A stretch of 64,000 bases of DNA from Tieghemostelium lacteum (lineage: Eukaryota; Evosea; Eumycetozoa; Dictyosteliales; Raperosteliaceae), in assembly GCA_001606155.1 (NCBI GenBank), contig LODT01000034.1:97665-161664 (forward strand), written 5' to 3'. This document shows positions 9,768 through 22,500 of the stretch, piece by piece (the first letter of the stretch is position 1; every line of letters begins with the position of its first letter). A program made the translations under genes and the position numbers. The notes beneath the pieces were generated by a model that made no database searches, was not told where the DNA came from, and was given only the letters and a program-made list of their open reading frames with translations.

Positions 9768-10492
9768 TTATCTGAATTCAAATACTGGGAATTGAGAATC
9801 TTTTTCATGATAAAGTTCAATCGATTGATACCATTCAGAGGAATAATGATAATAAAATCCATTAATGATTCCAGTTGAACGTTGATAGGATATATAATAG
9901 AATCCCTCGTATGATGCACCTTCGATATTCTTTATCCTGTAATCTGGTACCAAAAAATACTCTTTCCAACGCATAAACAAATAATCACTTGAATTAAAAT
10001 CCACTTTAAAATCGTCCAGATTGAAACGTCCGGAGTACTTTTCAAATGCCTTAAATTTACCCCAATGTTCTTGATCGACTTTCTCATTGGCATCCCATTT
10101 TCTCGTCAAAAATGAATATTTATCACCAATAATTTCACCTTCAAAATAAGTTGTTAACACTGGGTATTTCTGTGAATATTATAATATTTGAAATTCACCA
10201 CATTTCCCACAGATTACTTGATTAGTATTTGTTTTTTTTTTTTTTGTTCCTCATTTTTGTGTACTTGTACATACCTCTGTCAGTCCAGAGATTGTTAGGT
10301 ATCCTGTTAATAGTGAATTTTTAAAATCTACCTGTTTGATATCTACATGAACAGGGTATGATATTCTTTCACTTTTTTGAACACCGACAAATCTACTTCC
10401 TGGATATAAGGCAAATTTTGGAAATGAATTATCATCTTTCTCTTTCTTTATCTGCTCTACTGCCAGTTTTATTTCAATCTTTAATAGAAGTT
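9768..10492 (-). CDS. gid4: GID4/Vid24-type substrate receptor of the CTLH (GID) ubiquitin ligase
   Basis: At least two exons: 10275–about 10492 and 9768–10169 (intron 105 bp, GTATGT...ACAG). The joined frame runs LYPGSRFVGVQKS ... TGYLTISGLTE | KYPVLTTYFEGEIIG ... LTRKWDANEKVDQEHWGKF ... FMRWKEYFLVPD ... GFYYISYQRSTG ... HYSSEWYQSIEL ... FEFR, following human GID4 block by block. GID4 is a beta-barrel that binds N-terminal proline degrons. The last exon starts with a Val codon, not a Met. No ATG could be placed upstream: the frame closes at a stop near 10505, so either a short first exon lies between 10505 and 10740 or the start is lost. The 5' boundary is therefore uncertain; the identity is not. 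Confidence 0.85.
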
Positions 10493-10739
10493 CTATTAAA
10501 GTTTATAGATTATAAAGTATATATTGAATATTCCAAATTTAAAAAAGAACTTCAATATATTTGTTTAATCTTTCAAAAATTTAAAAATTTTTTTTAGCTG
10601 TTGTCAATAATAAAAATTAAAAAAAAAAAAAAAAATATTTAGATAGAAATGAACTCCATGTGGAGTCGCATTTATAATTAAAAAAATTTTCTTTCTAGAA
10701 TTGGGTAGATAAATTAAATATTTACATTGAATAGATTTT

Positions 10740-11609
10740 TTATTCAGTTTCGGTATTTTGATCATCTATTGACTCTTGGTCACTGTAACCTCTAATACCG
10801 TATTCGTTAATGAGAAAAGGATGATAAATTGATTTTGAACTAGGAGATTTATAGAGATGGCAATACCGGTATTTTTCCTTGTAGAATAAAATCATTCTGT
10901 AGGTACATATATGTGCCCAACTCTCACCAAGACTCGGTATCAGAATAGAGTCTTTTGAACCTGAATTTGCATTATTATTCGTAATTTTAGTAGTCACTTG
11001 ATTCATCATTACAACAGCCAAATTAAACTTTTCAGCGATATTTGCAAGATTCTGTGCCATTGGTAACAGTGATCTTGTACGCACAAACATGTCTGGGAAG
11101 TCTCTTCTGAATGGATATGCAATGCTATCCAATAAAATCAATTTTACATCCTTACCATCTCTCTCCAAAAACATGGGTAAAACATTAACCAAAGCAATCA
11201 ATTCCACATAATGATAGACTCTGTAGTAATATATACTGTCTAGAACTTTCTCAACTGTTAAAGGGTCATCTTGCGATGTCATTTTACCAATTGCGTTAAT
11301 TTCCTTCAAATGAGCACACAAATGACCTGCAATCTCTTTGATCCTGTCTAACGAGAAATTTCCCTCCGTGTCAATGTATATAGTTTTACCTTGAACACCA
11401 TCGAATATCTCAGGTATACAAGTGTTAACAGCTAGTTGAAAGCCCAATTGAGTCTTTCCAATACCAGGTACACCACAAAACTCGGTTAATTTATTGAGGG
11501 ATATGCCTCCATTCAACATTTGGTCTATATCTTTACAGAATGTTATAATGTGGTTTTGTTGACCTTCTTTGACCAGCACATCTAATCCTGTTGGTAACAA
11601 TTCAGTCAT
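10740..11609 (-). CDS. rad51c: RAD51C, RecA-family recombination paralog
   Basis: Single-exon gene of 289 residues. RAD51C is an ATPase of the RAD51 paralog complexes that promotes RAD51 loading at double-strand breaks. The Walker A motif is GVPGIGKTQ (about residue 47), followed by LAVNTCIPEIF and YIDTEGNFSLDRI. The Walker B region is LILLDSIAYPFRRDF, and the loop-2 region has MMNQVTTKI followed by PSLGESWAHICTYR, all in RAD51C order. It lacks the N-terminal helix-hairpin-helix domain of RAD51 itself and opens close to the core, so it is shorter than human RAD51C (376). It is divergent from the RNR large subunit gene, with about 470 bp between the starts. Confidence 0.9.
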   Translation of the reverse strand: MTELLPTGLDVLVKEGQQNHIITFCKDIDQMLNGGISLNKLTEFCGVPGIGKTQLGFQLAVNTCIPEIFDGVQGKTIYIDTEGNFSLDRIKEIAGHLCAHLKEINAIGKMTSQDDPLTVEKVLDSIYYYRVYHYVELIALVNVLPMFLERDGKDVKLILLDSIAYPFRRDFPDMFVRTRSLLPMAQNLANIAEKFNLAVVMMNQVTTKITNNNANSGSKDSILIPSLGESWAHICTYRMILFYKEKYRYCHLYKSPSSKSIYHPFLINEYGIRGYSDQESIDDQNTETE

Positions 11610-12077
11610 TTCTCTCTCATTGGGTTATCTGATGTCTAAATTAATTTCACAATTTTTTTATCCAATCTCAAAATCTAAAAAAAAAAATTCATAATTCTCA
11701 TAAAATTAAAAAATTTTTTGAGCGGTTATTTTTTTAATTATAATTATACAAATAAGTTGTGCGCCCTTTTTTTTTATTTTTTAAATTTTAAATAATTAAA
11801 AAGTTTTTTTTTTTTTTTTCGTTTCAACAATCAATCTCATCAATTCTTTATATATCTTCGAGAATTATTACACCATTCTTTATATATTTTGAAATATTTT
11901 TTTTTTTATTATATTTGTAAAGATACATAATTAACATTTCTTGGAAATTTGATTATTTTAAAAAAATAGTAATTTAAGGAAAAAAAAAAACGGTCATATA
12001 TATGTTCTGAAAGAAAGAATTAAGATTTAAAATTAAATAATTAAATGATACAGAGAGAAAAAGATTCAGGTACAAAA
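11610..12077. other. Intergenic, divergent promoter of rad51c and rnrA
   Basis: 468 bp between two DNA-metabolism genes read in opposite directions. Mostly A/T homopolymers (T14 near 11805). Rare G/C-containing islands are GAGCGG near 11720 and TGCGCCC near 11760. The arrangement would allow joint S-phase control, but this is inference. Confidence 0.5.
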
Positions 12078-14736
12078 ATGTACGTCCTGAAAAGGGATGG
12101 TACTAAAGAATATGTATGTTTTTTATTAAATTATTTGAAATAGAATTCTATTTAAATTCAAAGAATCATTATAATTAATTTAAATTTTTTGGCGGGTGGT
12201 GAATAATGAATAGGTTGCATTTGATAAAATTACAAAAAGAATTCAATTTCTTTGTGAATTGGAACCAAAATTAAACACAGATATAGTTGATCCCACTGAA
12301 ATTGCACAAAAGGTGGTCAGTGGTGTATTTCCTGGTGTTAAAACCACTGAATTGGACAACTTAGCAGCAGAGACAGCTGCATACATGTCAACACGTCATC
12401 CAGATTATGGTGTACTAGCTGCACGTATAAGTGTATCAAATCTCCATAAACAGACATTAGACAACTTTGCCCAGACTGTAAAATTACAGTATGAGTATGT
12501 CAACCCAAAATCCAATCTTCCAGGCCCCTTAGTTAGCCAAGAACTCTTTGATATCGTTCAGGCTAATGCCGAGTTGATTGAATCTAAAATACAGTATAAA
12601 CGTGATTTTGACTATGATTTCTTTGGTTTTAAGACTTTGGAAAGATCATATTTGCAACGTATCAATGGTATCATTGTGGAAAGACCTCAACATATGTTGA
12701 TGAGAGTCTCTATTGGTATACATGGAACTGACTTGAACGCTGCTTTTGAGACTTATGAAAAGCTCTCCATGAAGTTGTTTACTCATGCTACTCCTACATT
12801 GTTCAATGCTGGTACACCATTCCCTCAGATGTCATCTTGTTTCTTGGTTCAAATGAAAGAGGATTCCATTGACGGTATCTACGATACTTTGAAACAATGC
12901 GCATTGATTAGTAAATCTGCTGGTGGAATTGGTATTGCAGTTCACAAGATTCGTGCTGCTCAATCCTATATCCGTGGAACTAACGGAACTTCCAATGGTT
13001 TAGTACCAATGTTACGTGTATTTAACGACACTGCTCGTTATGTAGACCAAGGAGGCGGTAAGAGAAAAGGTGCTTTTGCAGTATACTTAGAGCCATGGCA
13101 CGCTGATGTCTTTGAGTTCTTGGATCTAAAGAAAAATCATGGTAAGGAAGAGATTCGTGCTCGTGACTTATTCTATGCCCTTTGGATTTGTGATCTCTTT
13201 ATGGAACGTGTTCCTGGAAATGAAGATTGGTCCCTCTTTTGTCCTAATGAGGCCCCAGGTCTCGCAGAGTGCCATGGAGAGGAATTCAGAAAACTTTATC
13301 TCAAATATGAACAAACTCCAGGATTAGCTAGAAAAGTTGTTAAGGCTCAAGATTTGTGGTTTGCTATTGTGGAATCTCAAATTGAAACTGGTACACCTTA
13401 TATTCTCTACAAAGATGCTTGTAATGAGAAATCAAATCAAAAGAACTTGGGTACCATTTCATCATCCAATTTGTGTACTGAGATTATTCAATACACATCT
13501 CCAGAGGAAGTCGCAGTTTGTAACCTTGCCTCTATTGCATTACCAAAGTTTTTGAGAGAGGTTCCTAACACCAATCCAGAATCTTATTATAAGAAAGCCT
13601 TTGAATTTGATCATCAGGCTTTATATGAAGTTACAAAGATTATAACTAGAAATCTCAACAAGATTATTGATAGAAATTATTATCCAGTCCCAGAAGCTAA
13701 GACTAGCAACCTCCGTCACAGACCAATTGGTATTGGTATTCAAGGTCTTGCTGATGTTTTCTTAGCCCTTCGTCTACCTTTTGAATCCACAGGTGCAGCT
13801 AAATTGAATATTGAGATTTCCGAGACTATCTACTTTGCAGCTTTAAGCGCCTCAGTAGAACTCGCTCATAAGGATGGACCCTATTCATCATTCCAAGGTT
13901 CTCCAGCAAGTCAAGGTATACTCCAATACGATATGTGGGGTGTCACTCCAACCGATCGTTGGAATTGGAAACAACTCAAGGAAGATATCGCCAAACACGG
14001 TCTTAGAAACTCACTTTTAATAGCCCCAATGCCCACAGCCTCCACCAGTCAAATTTTAGGTAACAATGAGGCTTTTGAACCATACACTAGTAACATATAT
14101 TCCAGAAGAGTCTTAGCAGGTGAATTTACAATTATTAATAAGCAATTGCTTTCTGATCTTATGGAGCTTGGACTGTGGTCAATGGACTTGAAAAACAAGA
14201 TTATAGCACACCGTGGTTCTGTTCAAAATATTCCAGAGATTCCAGAGGATTTGAAACAACTTTACAAGACAGTTTGGGAGATTAAACAAAGAGCCTTGAT
14301 TGATATGGCTGCTGACAGAGGTGCTTTTATTGACCAATCACAGAGCTTTAATTTGTTTGTCCCAGAACCAAATTTCAAGATACTTTCCAGTATGCACTTT
14401 TATGCTTGGAAGAAAGGGTTGAAGACTGGTCAATATTATCTCAGAACTAGACCTGCTGCTGATGCCATTCAGTTCACTGTTGATCAATCACTTCTCCAAC
14501 AACAGACTCCTGCAAAGACTTTGAATACTGATGGTACTCCAAAGAAGGATGAGGCTAATAAAACACCTTCTCGTACTCCAAATACTCCAAAGAATAACCC
14601 AACAACTCCAAATCAATACACATCACCAATTCGTTTCCCACCACTTTCTCAACAACAACAAGAAGAAGAAGATCTAAGTAAATATGAAAATATGGTTTGT
14701 CGTCGTGAAGAAGGTTGTCTAATTTGTGGTTCTTAA
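12078..14736 (+). CDS. rnrA: Ribonucleoside-diphosphate reductase large subunit (class I)
   Basis: Two exons, 12078–12113 and 12214–14736 (intron 100 bp), giving 852 residues. It reduces ribonucleoside diphosphates to dNDPs with the small subunit. The ATP-cone begins at the start (MYVLKRDG...FDKIT). The catalytic core carries [40 protein letters not shown] with the radical-site Asn-x-Cys-x-Glu, NLASIALP, and [15 protein letters not shown]. The C-terminal CLICGS holds the shuttle cysteine pair. The second ATG (12078) was preferred over an in-frame ATG at 12045 because family members start at MHVIKRDG. A linker of about 70 residues before the final CxxC is rich in Thr-Pro motifs, unlike the human enzyme. 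Confidence 0.96.
12188..12196 (+). promoter_or_regulatory. E2F-like motif in rnrA intron 1
   Basis: TTTGGCGGG sits in the otherwise A/T-rich first intron of the ribonucleotide reductase gene, about 25 bases before its acceptor site. It fits the E2F half-site form TTTSSCGS. RNR genes are classic E2F targets in animals and plants, and dictyostelids have E2F and Rb orthologs. That it works here is inference. Confidence 0.4.
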
Positions 14737-15020
14737 ATCAAACTTCAAATTTAAATTTATACTCCAACTTGTACTTGAAAAAAACAAAAACACAAAAAAA
14801 AGGATAACATAATTCATTTTATATCCATTTCCCACTTTCTCTTACTCTAATTATATTAAATCTAAATTCTATATTATATTTTATACAAAATAAATTAAAA
14901 ACAAAAAAACAATTAAAAATAATTAAAGAACGATCGTTATTTTTGAAAATTAAAAATATCTTCCCAAGATATTTTATGATACAATAAAAATCAAAATCAA
15001 AATTCTTTATAATTTTCATC

Positions 15021-18000
15021 ATGGCAATGAAGAAAGTCGGGTTTCTAGTCATACTATATGCATTTTTAATAGTATCAGTAAATGCTGGAAGTTTAAATAC
15101 ACAATTATTTAAAACTGTTGATTTAACACATCCATATGAAAATAATGTTTATGGAACTGTTTCAGGTGGTTGTAAATTAACTATAGTTCTATCAATCACT
15201 GATCTTACATCATTAGGTATTGTGGGATATGAAGTTTCTTTTACAGGATTAACTACACAACCTAGTTTTAGTATCAGAGAACTGAATGGAAATATTAATG
15301 TTATAGAATTTTCTTTACCAAATGTACCTGGAGGAGAAAATAATATAACCATCAAAGCTGATACCACAGGTGGACTTGGTCAATACGAAATTTACCAATT
15401 TTCCTACTATTGTGAGATACTTCCACAGTAAATATATATTTAAAATATCAAAAGAAACTAAAATTTACAATAGATCTAACCATATTATATTTAATATAGA
15501 GGACCATTCTTGGTAAATTCAGTAGGTTTTGATTTTGCAGATGGTTATTTATTTCAAACCGGAGCTGGATATGTATCCATTCCATTGAATATAACAAAAA
15601 GATTACCACCAACAAATCAACTTTCATTGCAAGTTAATGATGTAACTTATGCATGTAATGTTAAACTGATTAATAATACATGTTATATTGCATGTTATTT
15701 AAATATAGGACAATTATTAGGTGTCAATCCAAATGTTGTAATTAATGGTTATGTTGCAGGTTCAAATAGATTTTCAGTTATTTTAGAATCTTTTGTTAAA
15801 GTTCAAAATACAGAATCACTATTACCCCAAGTAACTTATTATCCGTCAACTATCTCTGAGTTACCTAGTAAAACTAATTTTTATCAACTTTCAACAGTAA
15901 ACAATTTCTTGGGATACTTTATAGTGATACCTAGTAGTATTACAAATGGATACAGTAGTTACATAGTAGGAGGTTCTCCAGGTAATCTCACTTTATTATC
16001 ATCATCAACAATGAATTCTATTCAAACATTAACTTCTCAACTAGTACTATTTAAAGACTACGCACCAACATCACCAGTTTATGTACAATCAACAAACCAA
16101 TTTAAATGTCTAAGTAAGTATTTTCAAATCTCTGATTTTAATATTTTATGATCTATAATGATAACATTCTTAATATAACTTTAGCAAATTATGTTCAACC
16201 TCAAACTACATTTGTATCTCATAGCATTCAGGATAACTATACACTTTATAATACTGTATCAATTCAAGGAACTGTTAATAGTCCATGGAACGGTTTATTA
16301 GAATTTACTCAAAATGGATTTTCATCCATTTATCCTAATTACTATCCATTTGGATGTGTGAATGGTCTTCCATCTGCACCTACAAAGTCAATGGGTTACC
16401 CTTTCATTATTCCTTCTTCTTATAAAATAGATCTATATTTAGATGGTTCTAGTGTATACTCTAACAATGCAGTTATAAATGGTAGGTTAAATATCAAACT
16501 CTCACTCTCAATGCATATTAATATTAATATTAATATTAATATATATAAACAGATATACAAAATCCAAAATTATTAGATATACAATACAAATATATAAATA
16601 GTAGGGAAATGGTAGTAACAGCAGTAGCATCGGATGATGTATCTGGTATAAAGACAATTTATTTATATTCACAAACTGAAGCACAATATAGATTCTATGA
16701 ATTAAATAGTTGGGATTTAGTTAGTGGTACTTTGAAATCTGGAACTTTCCAAAAATTAATTCAATATAAATTCGATAGGGTTTTAGGTGACTTAATGATC
16801 AGAGTTGAAGATCATTCAGGTAAATACTCCAAGTATGAATATCTCAATGGTAAACCACTACCACAATATTTATATGATTTCACTACTTGTAAGTACTATA
16901 GTACAGCTTACTCTACTATTACTACTACTTTAAATAGTTTCTAATTGTAAATTTAATATAGATAAATATCAAATTAGAAGTGATATTTCTAATATATTCT
17001 TCAAGGACGGAAATGTTATGGATCTTTCGACATCAGCAAAGAACAATACAATGATTATTAGGTTTTTGTCACCAAAGCCTGATGTTTCAGCAGTACTCTA
17101 TTTCACTGATGAAAATTTGATTTATAATAGATATTTTATAGGTGATTGGAATGAAGAACTTCAACAAATGGAAATTGACTTTTATTTACCATCTCGTTTA
17201 TTAACAGGAAGTGTATTTTATTCAATTTCCTATCCAGGATATATTTTTGATTCTCCATACTTGAATCAAAGATATCTAGGTTCCTATCTAAAAGTTATAT
17301 CTGATAGTATGTATATACACATTAAATACTACTTTAATTATTTTATTAACACATGTTTAATTTGTAAAATAGATTGTGATAGAATGCCACCATTGATTAC
17401 TTCAATTATAGAATTTAATAGTGATGGTTACTTTGGATTTGATATTACAATTGAAGATGAAACTGGTTTTGATAGAGGTTTTATTTCTGTAAAGAGTAGT
17501 ATTGATGATTATAGATTTAATTTTACACTTTCAAGTGAGGCTAAAAATCCATTGGTTGATGTTTATAGAATTAGTATACCATTTGTTGTACCGTGTGTAT
17601 TCCAAAGATTCTCATTGGATATTGTAGAGTTATACGATATAAATGAAGCTGTAAGTACTTTTTCTGATGGAAATAGTAATGGAGTATCACCATTTATGAA
17701 GATATTAGGAAATGTAAATACAACTATACCAAGTTGTGGTTTGTTCACTGATAACTTACCACCATCATTTGGGAACATAACTTCTATTACAAGTTCAGTA
17801 GACACTGGTTCTGAAGATAGATTGGTTACAGTTTCATTTATGGTTTATGATGACGTTGCTATTTATTACCCCCATTTGCCATCTTGTTTAGCAACTAGTG
17901 AGGGAATGGTATATTTAACTGTTGTTTCAACTCTAGTTAATTTTACCCAAAATGTTGCCAATTATAGATGTGATTTCAATTTACCTTATGGGTTTGGATA

Positions 18001-19429
18001 TCCTTCTGAATCTGGAAAATTATTAATATCTATATATGGTATTGCAGATACGTCTCTAAAGATTATTGGTACTGATATAACTGATTTTGTAAATATTACC
18101 TTCACAAAACTTCCATTTATAACAAAAACATCAAACATGACAACACTAGGTGGTAGTTTGACTATTTATGGAAGAAATTTTGGTTTAGATCCACTTAAAA
18201 CTACAGTTGAGGTCAGTTATAAGGATTTGAAATTCAATTATACAACGTCAACTCTCTATACAGATTTGGTTGTAATCGATAGTATTTTAGAGAAACAGTC
18301 TAGTTTCAATATCACTTTGATTAATACTGGACAGAGATCTAATATATTCACAGTTTTAGCTGAATATCTTCCACCTACTGGAACACCAAATCCTACAAGT
18401 TCAGGTTCTAAATGTCCAGGTACACCAGAATGTGGTGGATCATCAAATGGAATATGTGTAAATGCTGTTTGTCAATGTAAATCACCTTGGATAGGTTCTG
18501 ATTGTCTCTCACAAGTTATTGTAGTTCCAAACCCCACTATTAACACAACTGATCCTGCTATTGATAATAACTTTAATACCACTTTACCAGATGGTGATAC
18601 TGTTACTCTTAAAACTCTCATTTCTATCATCTCTCTAAATGAAATGAATATCAATAATACATTAATTAAAGAACATCCATTCACAACATGGATTTTCACC
18701 AATCAAACCACCGTTAACCAAACACTATCTCAACAATACCAATACTCAACCAACATCACCAACAATAGATTGACAACCAATATTATAATTACTCTTCAAT
18801 ATTTCACTGAAGAAACAACATTGATATTCGCCAATCAACTTCTAACCATTCTTCCATCATCAATTAAATATAATATTAAACTTACACCATACCAATTCTC
18901 ATCAGAATTGAATTATCTTCAATTGATAATGTCAGCATCAATCGAATCAACATCAACTGATTCATGTACCTATCAAGAAACAGGAACAACCAATGATTCC
19001 AATAACGATTATGTCAAACTTCAAATTGACAATAACTCACTCTATGGAAGATTCATTAAAAGAGGAGTTATCGACAACCGAGTCAGAACCATTGAAAATA
19101 TATTTTTCAATAACAATGAATCAACAAATTCCAATTCCAACTCTAGAATTGGTATCAATATCCCATATTTCAGAAAATCAGTTGAATTAGATCCAGATTT
19201 TTCAGTTCTTCTTGATATCACCAATGCCAATGACAAAGATAATTCAATTTGTCACATTTCTGATAAAGGACTCACTAAATCACAATTGGCAGGAATCATC
19301 ATTGGTGCAGTTGCATTTGTATCTATAGTTGCCATCTCTATTGCCTATGTTATTTGGAAAAAGAAAAAACATCAAAAACTATTGGGAATCATGAATAAAA
19401 AACTTGGTTCTCTAAATACCAATAAATAA
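15021..19429 (+). CDS. ComC-like EGF/TIG membrane protein, array gene A
   Basis: Six exons: 15021–15427, 15500–16113, 16185–16481, 16553–16888, 16962–17306 and 17373–19429, all with matching phase, giving 1,351 residues. It has a signal peptide (about 1–22), a long beta-rich ectodomain of repeated units, a TIG/IPT-like segment (about 915–1000, with LGGSLTIYGRNFG), one EGF-like module with six cysteines (about 1014–1044, CPGTPECGG...CQC...GSDC), and a conserved membrane-proximal domain (about 1048–1300) matching what I know as the ComC 'supersandwich' region. One transmembrane helix follows (about 1305–1328), then a short Lys-rich tail. It is probably a cell-surface adhesion or signalling protein of development. 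The 66-bp intron at 17307–17372 has no stop and a length divisible by three, so ORF callers will read through it. Confidence 0.85.
16516..16541 (+). repeat. ATTAAT microsatellite in intron 3 of gene A
   Basis: About four to five copies of ATTAAT close to the acceptor end of the intron at 16482–16552. It is not seen in the equivalent intron of gene B and is likely to vary in length between strains. Confidence 0.6.
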
Positions 19430-19560
19430 CGATTCTTTATGATTGTCAACAAACAAATCGGATGGCATCCAAATTTTGTTGCGATTTCATCAGATATTTT
19501 TTATTTGAAAAAATTTTTTTATTCTCAATTCCAATCAATTCTAATATCTATTTTAAAACT

Positions 19561-22500
19561 ATGATTTTGTATTATAAAATATTTACTATATCTTTAGTTA
19601 TAATTATAGTTTATGGAGGAGGTTTAAATACCAATTTATATGAAACTCTTGATCTTACACATCCACTAGCAAATAATGTTTATAGTTTAGGTATAACAAC
19701 AGGTTGTAATTTAAAGTTTATTTTTAGGGTAAAAGATCTTCTATCAGTAGGAATACAAAGTTTTGATTCTTCAGTAGCAAATCTTTACTCTATAAATTCA
19801 GAATATGGAAATTATACTATTGTTGAATATTCTTTAAACATTCTTCCAGTTGGTACTAGTGATCTTATTTTTTATCTAATGACTGTAGGTGGAAATCAAT
19901 ATTCATTTTATGAAATTTTACAATATAATTGTGAAATAATACCAACGTAACTATTATTTTATAAAAATGATATTAAATAGTTTTGATTAGCATTCTAACC
20001 CTAGTTTTTTTTTTCTAATTTTTAGAGGCTTTTTATTGAAAAACCCTAATTTTAATATTCCATTTGATGGTGATTATCTATATACTACTGGTATTGGGTA
20101 CAATGTGATACCTTTAAATATCACTAAAAGGATACCTGCAGATATGGTAATTGAAGTGACAGGAGGTGGCTATTCTTGTATTGCTACCATGGTTAATACA
20201 TCAGCATATTTCAATTGTAAAACTGATTCTGTAAATAATATATCTGAAAATATAGAAATTAGAACAATCATAGATGGTACAGACCAATTTGTACTTTCAT
20301 TAGGATCCTATGTGAAACCTGCTGTAGTTGGTCTATCAGCTACCCTTACAACCACTGTCTTTCCTTCTGTTGTAGAGTTACCTACTAAATCAAATTACTA
20401 TATTTGCACATATTACAGTGAATATAGTGGACTTTTTTTTACAGATTCTTCTGGACAAACATCAGAGTCATACAATTACATTGTAGGTGGTAGTCTTGGT
20501 AGTTTCAGTCAAATCTCTACCTACTCTCTAACTGAAATTCAAACTATATCCTCTCAAATAGTAATCATTCGATCATATTATCCAACACCTCCTAACATAT
20601 ATGTAGTACCAACTACATTTTCAGTTTTGAGTAGGTATTAAAACTTTTATTTCAATTTTTAAGAAATACCCTAAATGTAACTAATATGCTTTTATAAACA
20701 GATAATTATGTTAATCCAACACCATCATTTGGCCAAGTTACTGGAAATACACTTACAGTTAGTGCATCTAAAATAATGGAGGCTCAAACTCTAGGTACCA
20801 ATGTATATGCTGCTCCATTACTAATTAATCAAAATGACTTTTATGGTGAATATCCAAACTATTATCCATTTGGATTAAACTCCTATTCTCCATCATCAAC
20901 TTCAATGACAATGGGTTTTAAGAGTTTAGTACCACAATCCTACCAAGTAATTTCAAAAATATTCAATGTTCAATACTATGATAATGCTGTAACAACCCAA
21001 GGTAAGTTCATACACATTATTACCAAATACATAATTTAATCTAATTATCAATATATCTATATTCAGATTTAGAAAATCCAGTACTTGTTGATTTAAAATA
21101 TGATTATATAAGTGGTAGAGAAATGGTAGTAACAGCTGTTGCAACTGATGATGTTTCTGGTATAAAAAGTATATATTTATTTTCTATTGACAAGTCCTAT
21201 TTTAAGTTATATGAACTTAGTAGTTGTGATATTATTAATGGTACTTTGACTTCTGGAGTATTTCAAAAGCTTATTACCTATAACTTTGAAAATATATTGG
21301 GTAATCTTAGAGTTATGGTAGTAGATCATTATGGAAGAACCTCTGAATATTCCTATTTAAATGCAAAACCATTGCCACAATATATATATGATTTTTCAAA
21401 TAGTATGTATTTTCAAATACACAAATTAAAATAGTTATAAATAAGCTGATTTTATAGTTATTAACTTTCGTTATACAGGTATTTATCAAATGAAAAGTGA
21501 TATTGTATCAATATCATTCAAATCTAGTACAATGGATCTTTCAACATCACCAAAAAACAATACAATGTTTATTAAATTTCAATCACCAAAACCTGATATT
21601 TCAGTAGCCTTATATTTCAAAAATGAAATGAACATTTATTATCGATTCTTTATTGGTGATTGGAATGAAGATATTCAACAAATGGAAATTGAATTCTATT
21701 TACCATCTAGACTATTAACTGGAAGTGTATTCTATTCTATTTCATATCCAGGATATCTCCTTGAGTCTCCATACTTAAATCATTTGTACCCAACATCAAA
21801 ACTAAATGTATATTCACAAGGTATGTTTTTTAATATTATTTTATAATTCATATATACTAACATAATCATATTTAGATTGTGATAGAATGCCACCATTAAT
21901 TATTTCAAATGAAACATTCAATAATGGTAGTTACTTTGGATTTGATTTAACAATTAATGATAAAACTGGTTTTGATAAAGGTTTTGTCTCGATAAAGAGT
22001 GATTTGGATGAATTTAGATTTAATTTTACTCTTTCAAGTCAAGGTAAAAATGCATTGAATGATGTCTATAGACTTGAATTACCATCATTTACACCATGTA
22101 TAACTCAAACATTTTCTTTGGATATTGTTGAATTACATGATATAAATGAAGCTGTTAGTTCCTATTCAAATGGAATGAGTGATGGAATATCACCATTTTT
22201 GATGATTATGGACAGTATAAGTGTGTTACCGGTTTCATGCACCCAATTCGCTGATACTGTTGCACCTAATCTAAGTTATCTATATCCATCTAGAAACACT
22301 GTAAACACTGCTTCTGAAGACAGACAAGTTAGTATCACATTCTCCATAACTGACAACAGCGCAATCTATTATAATCACGTACCATATTGTATGGCAAATA
22401 GTGAAGGTTTAGTATTTTATACTACACCTTCTAAACTAGTAAACTACACTACCACCATCGCTTTTTATCAATGTGATTTTGATCTACCATTTGGGTTTGG

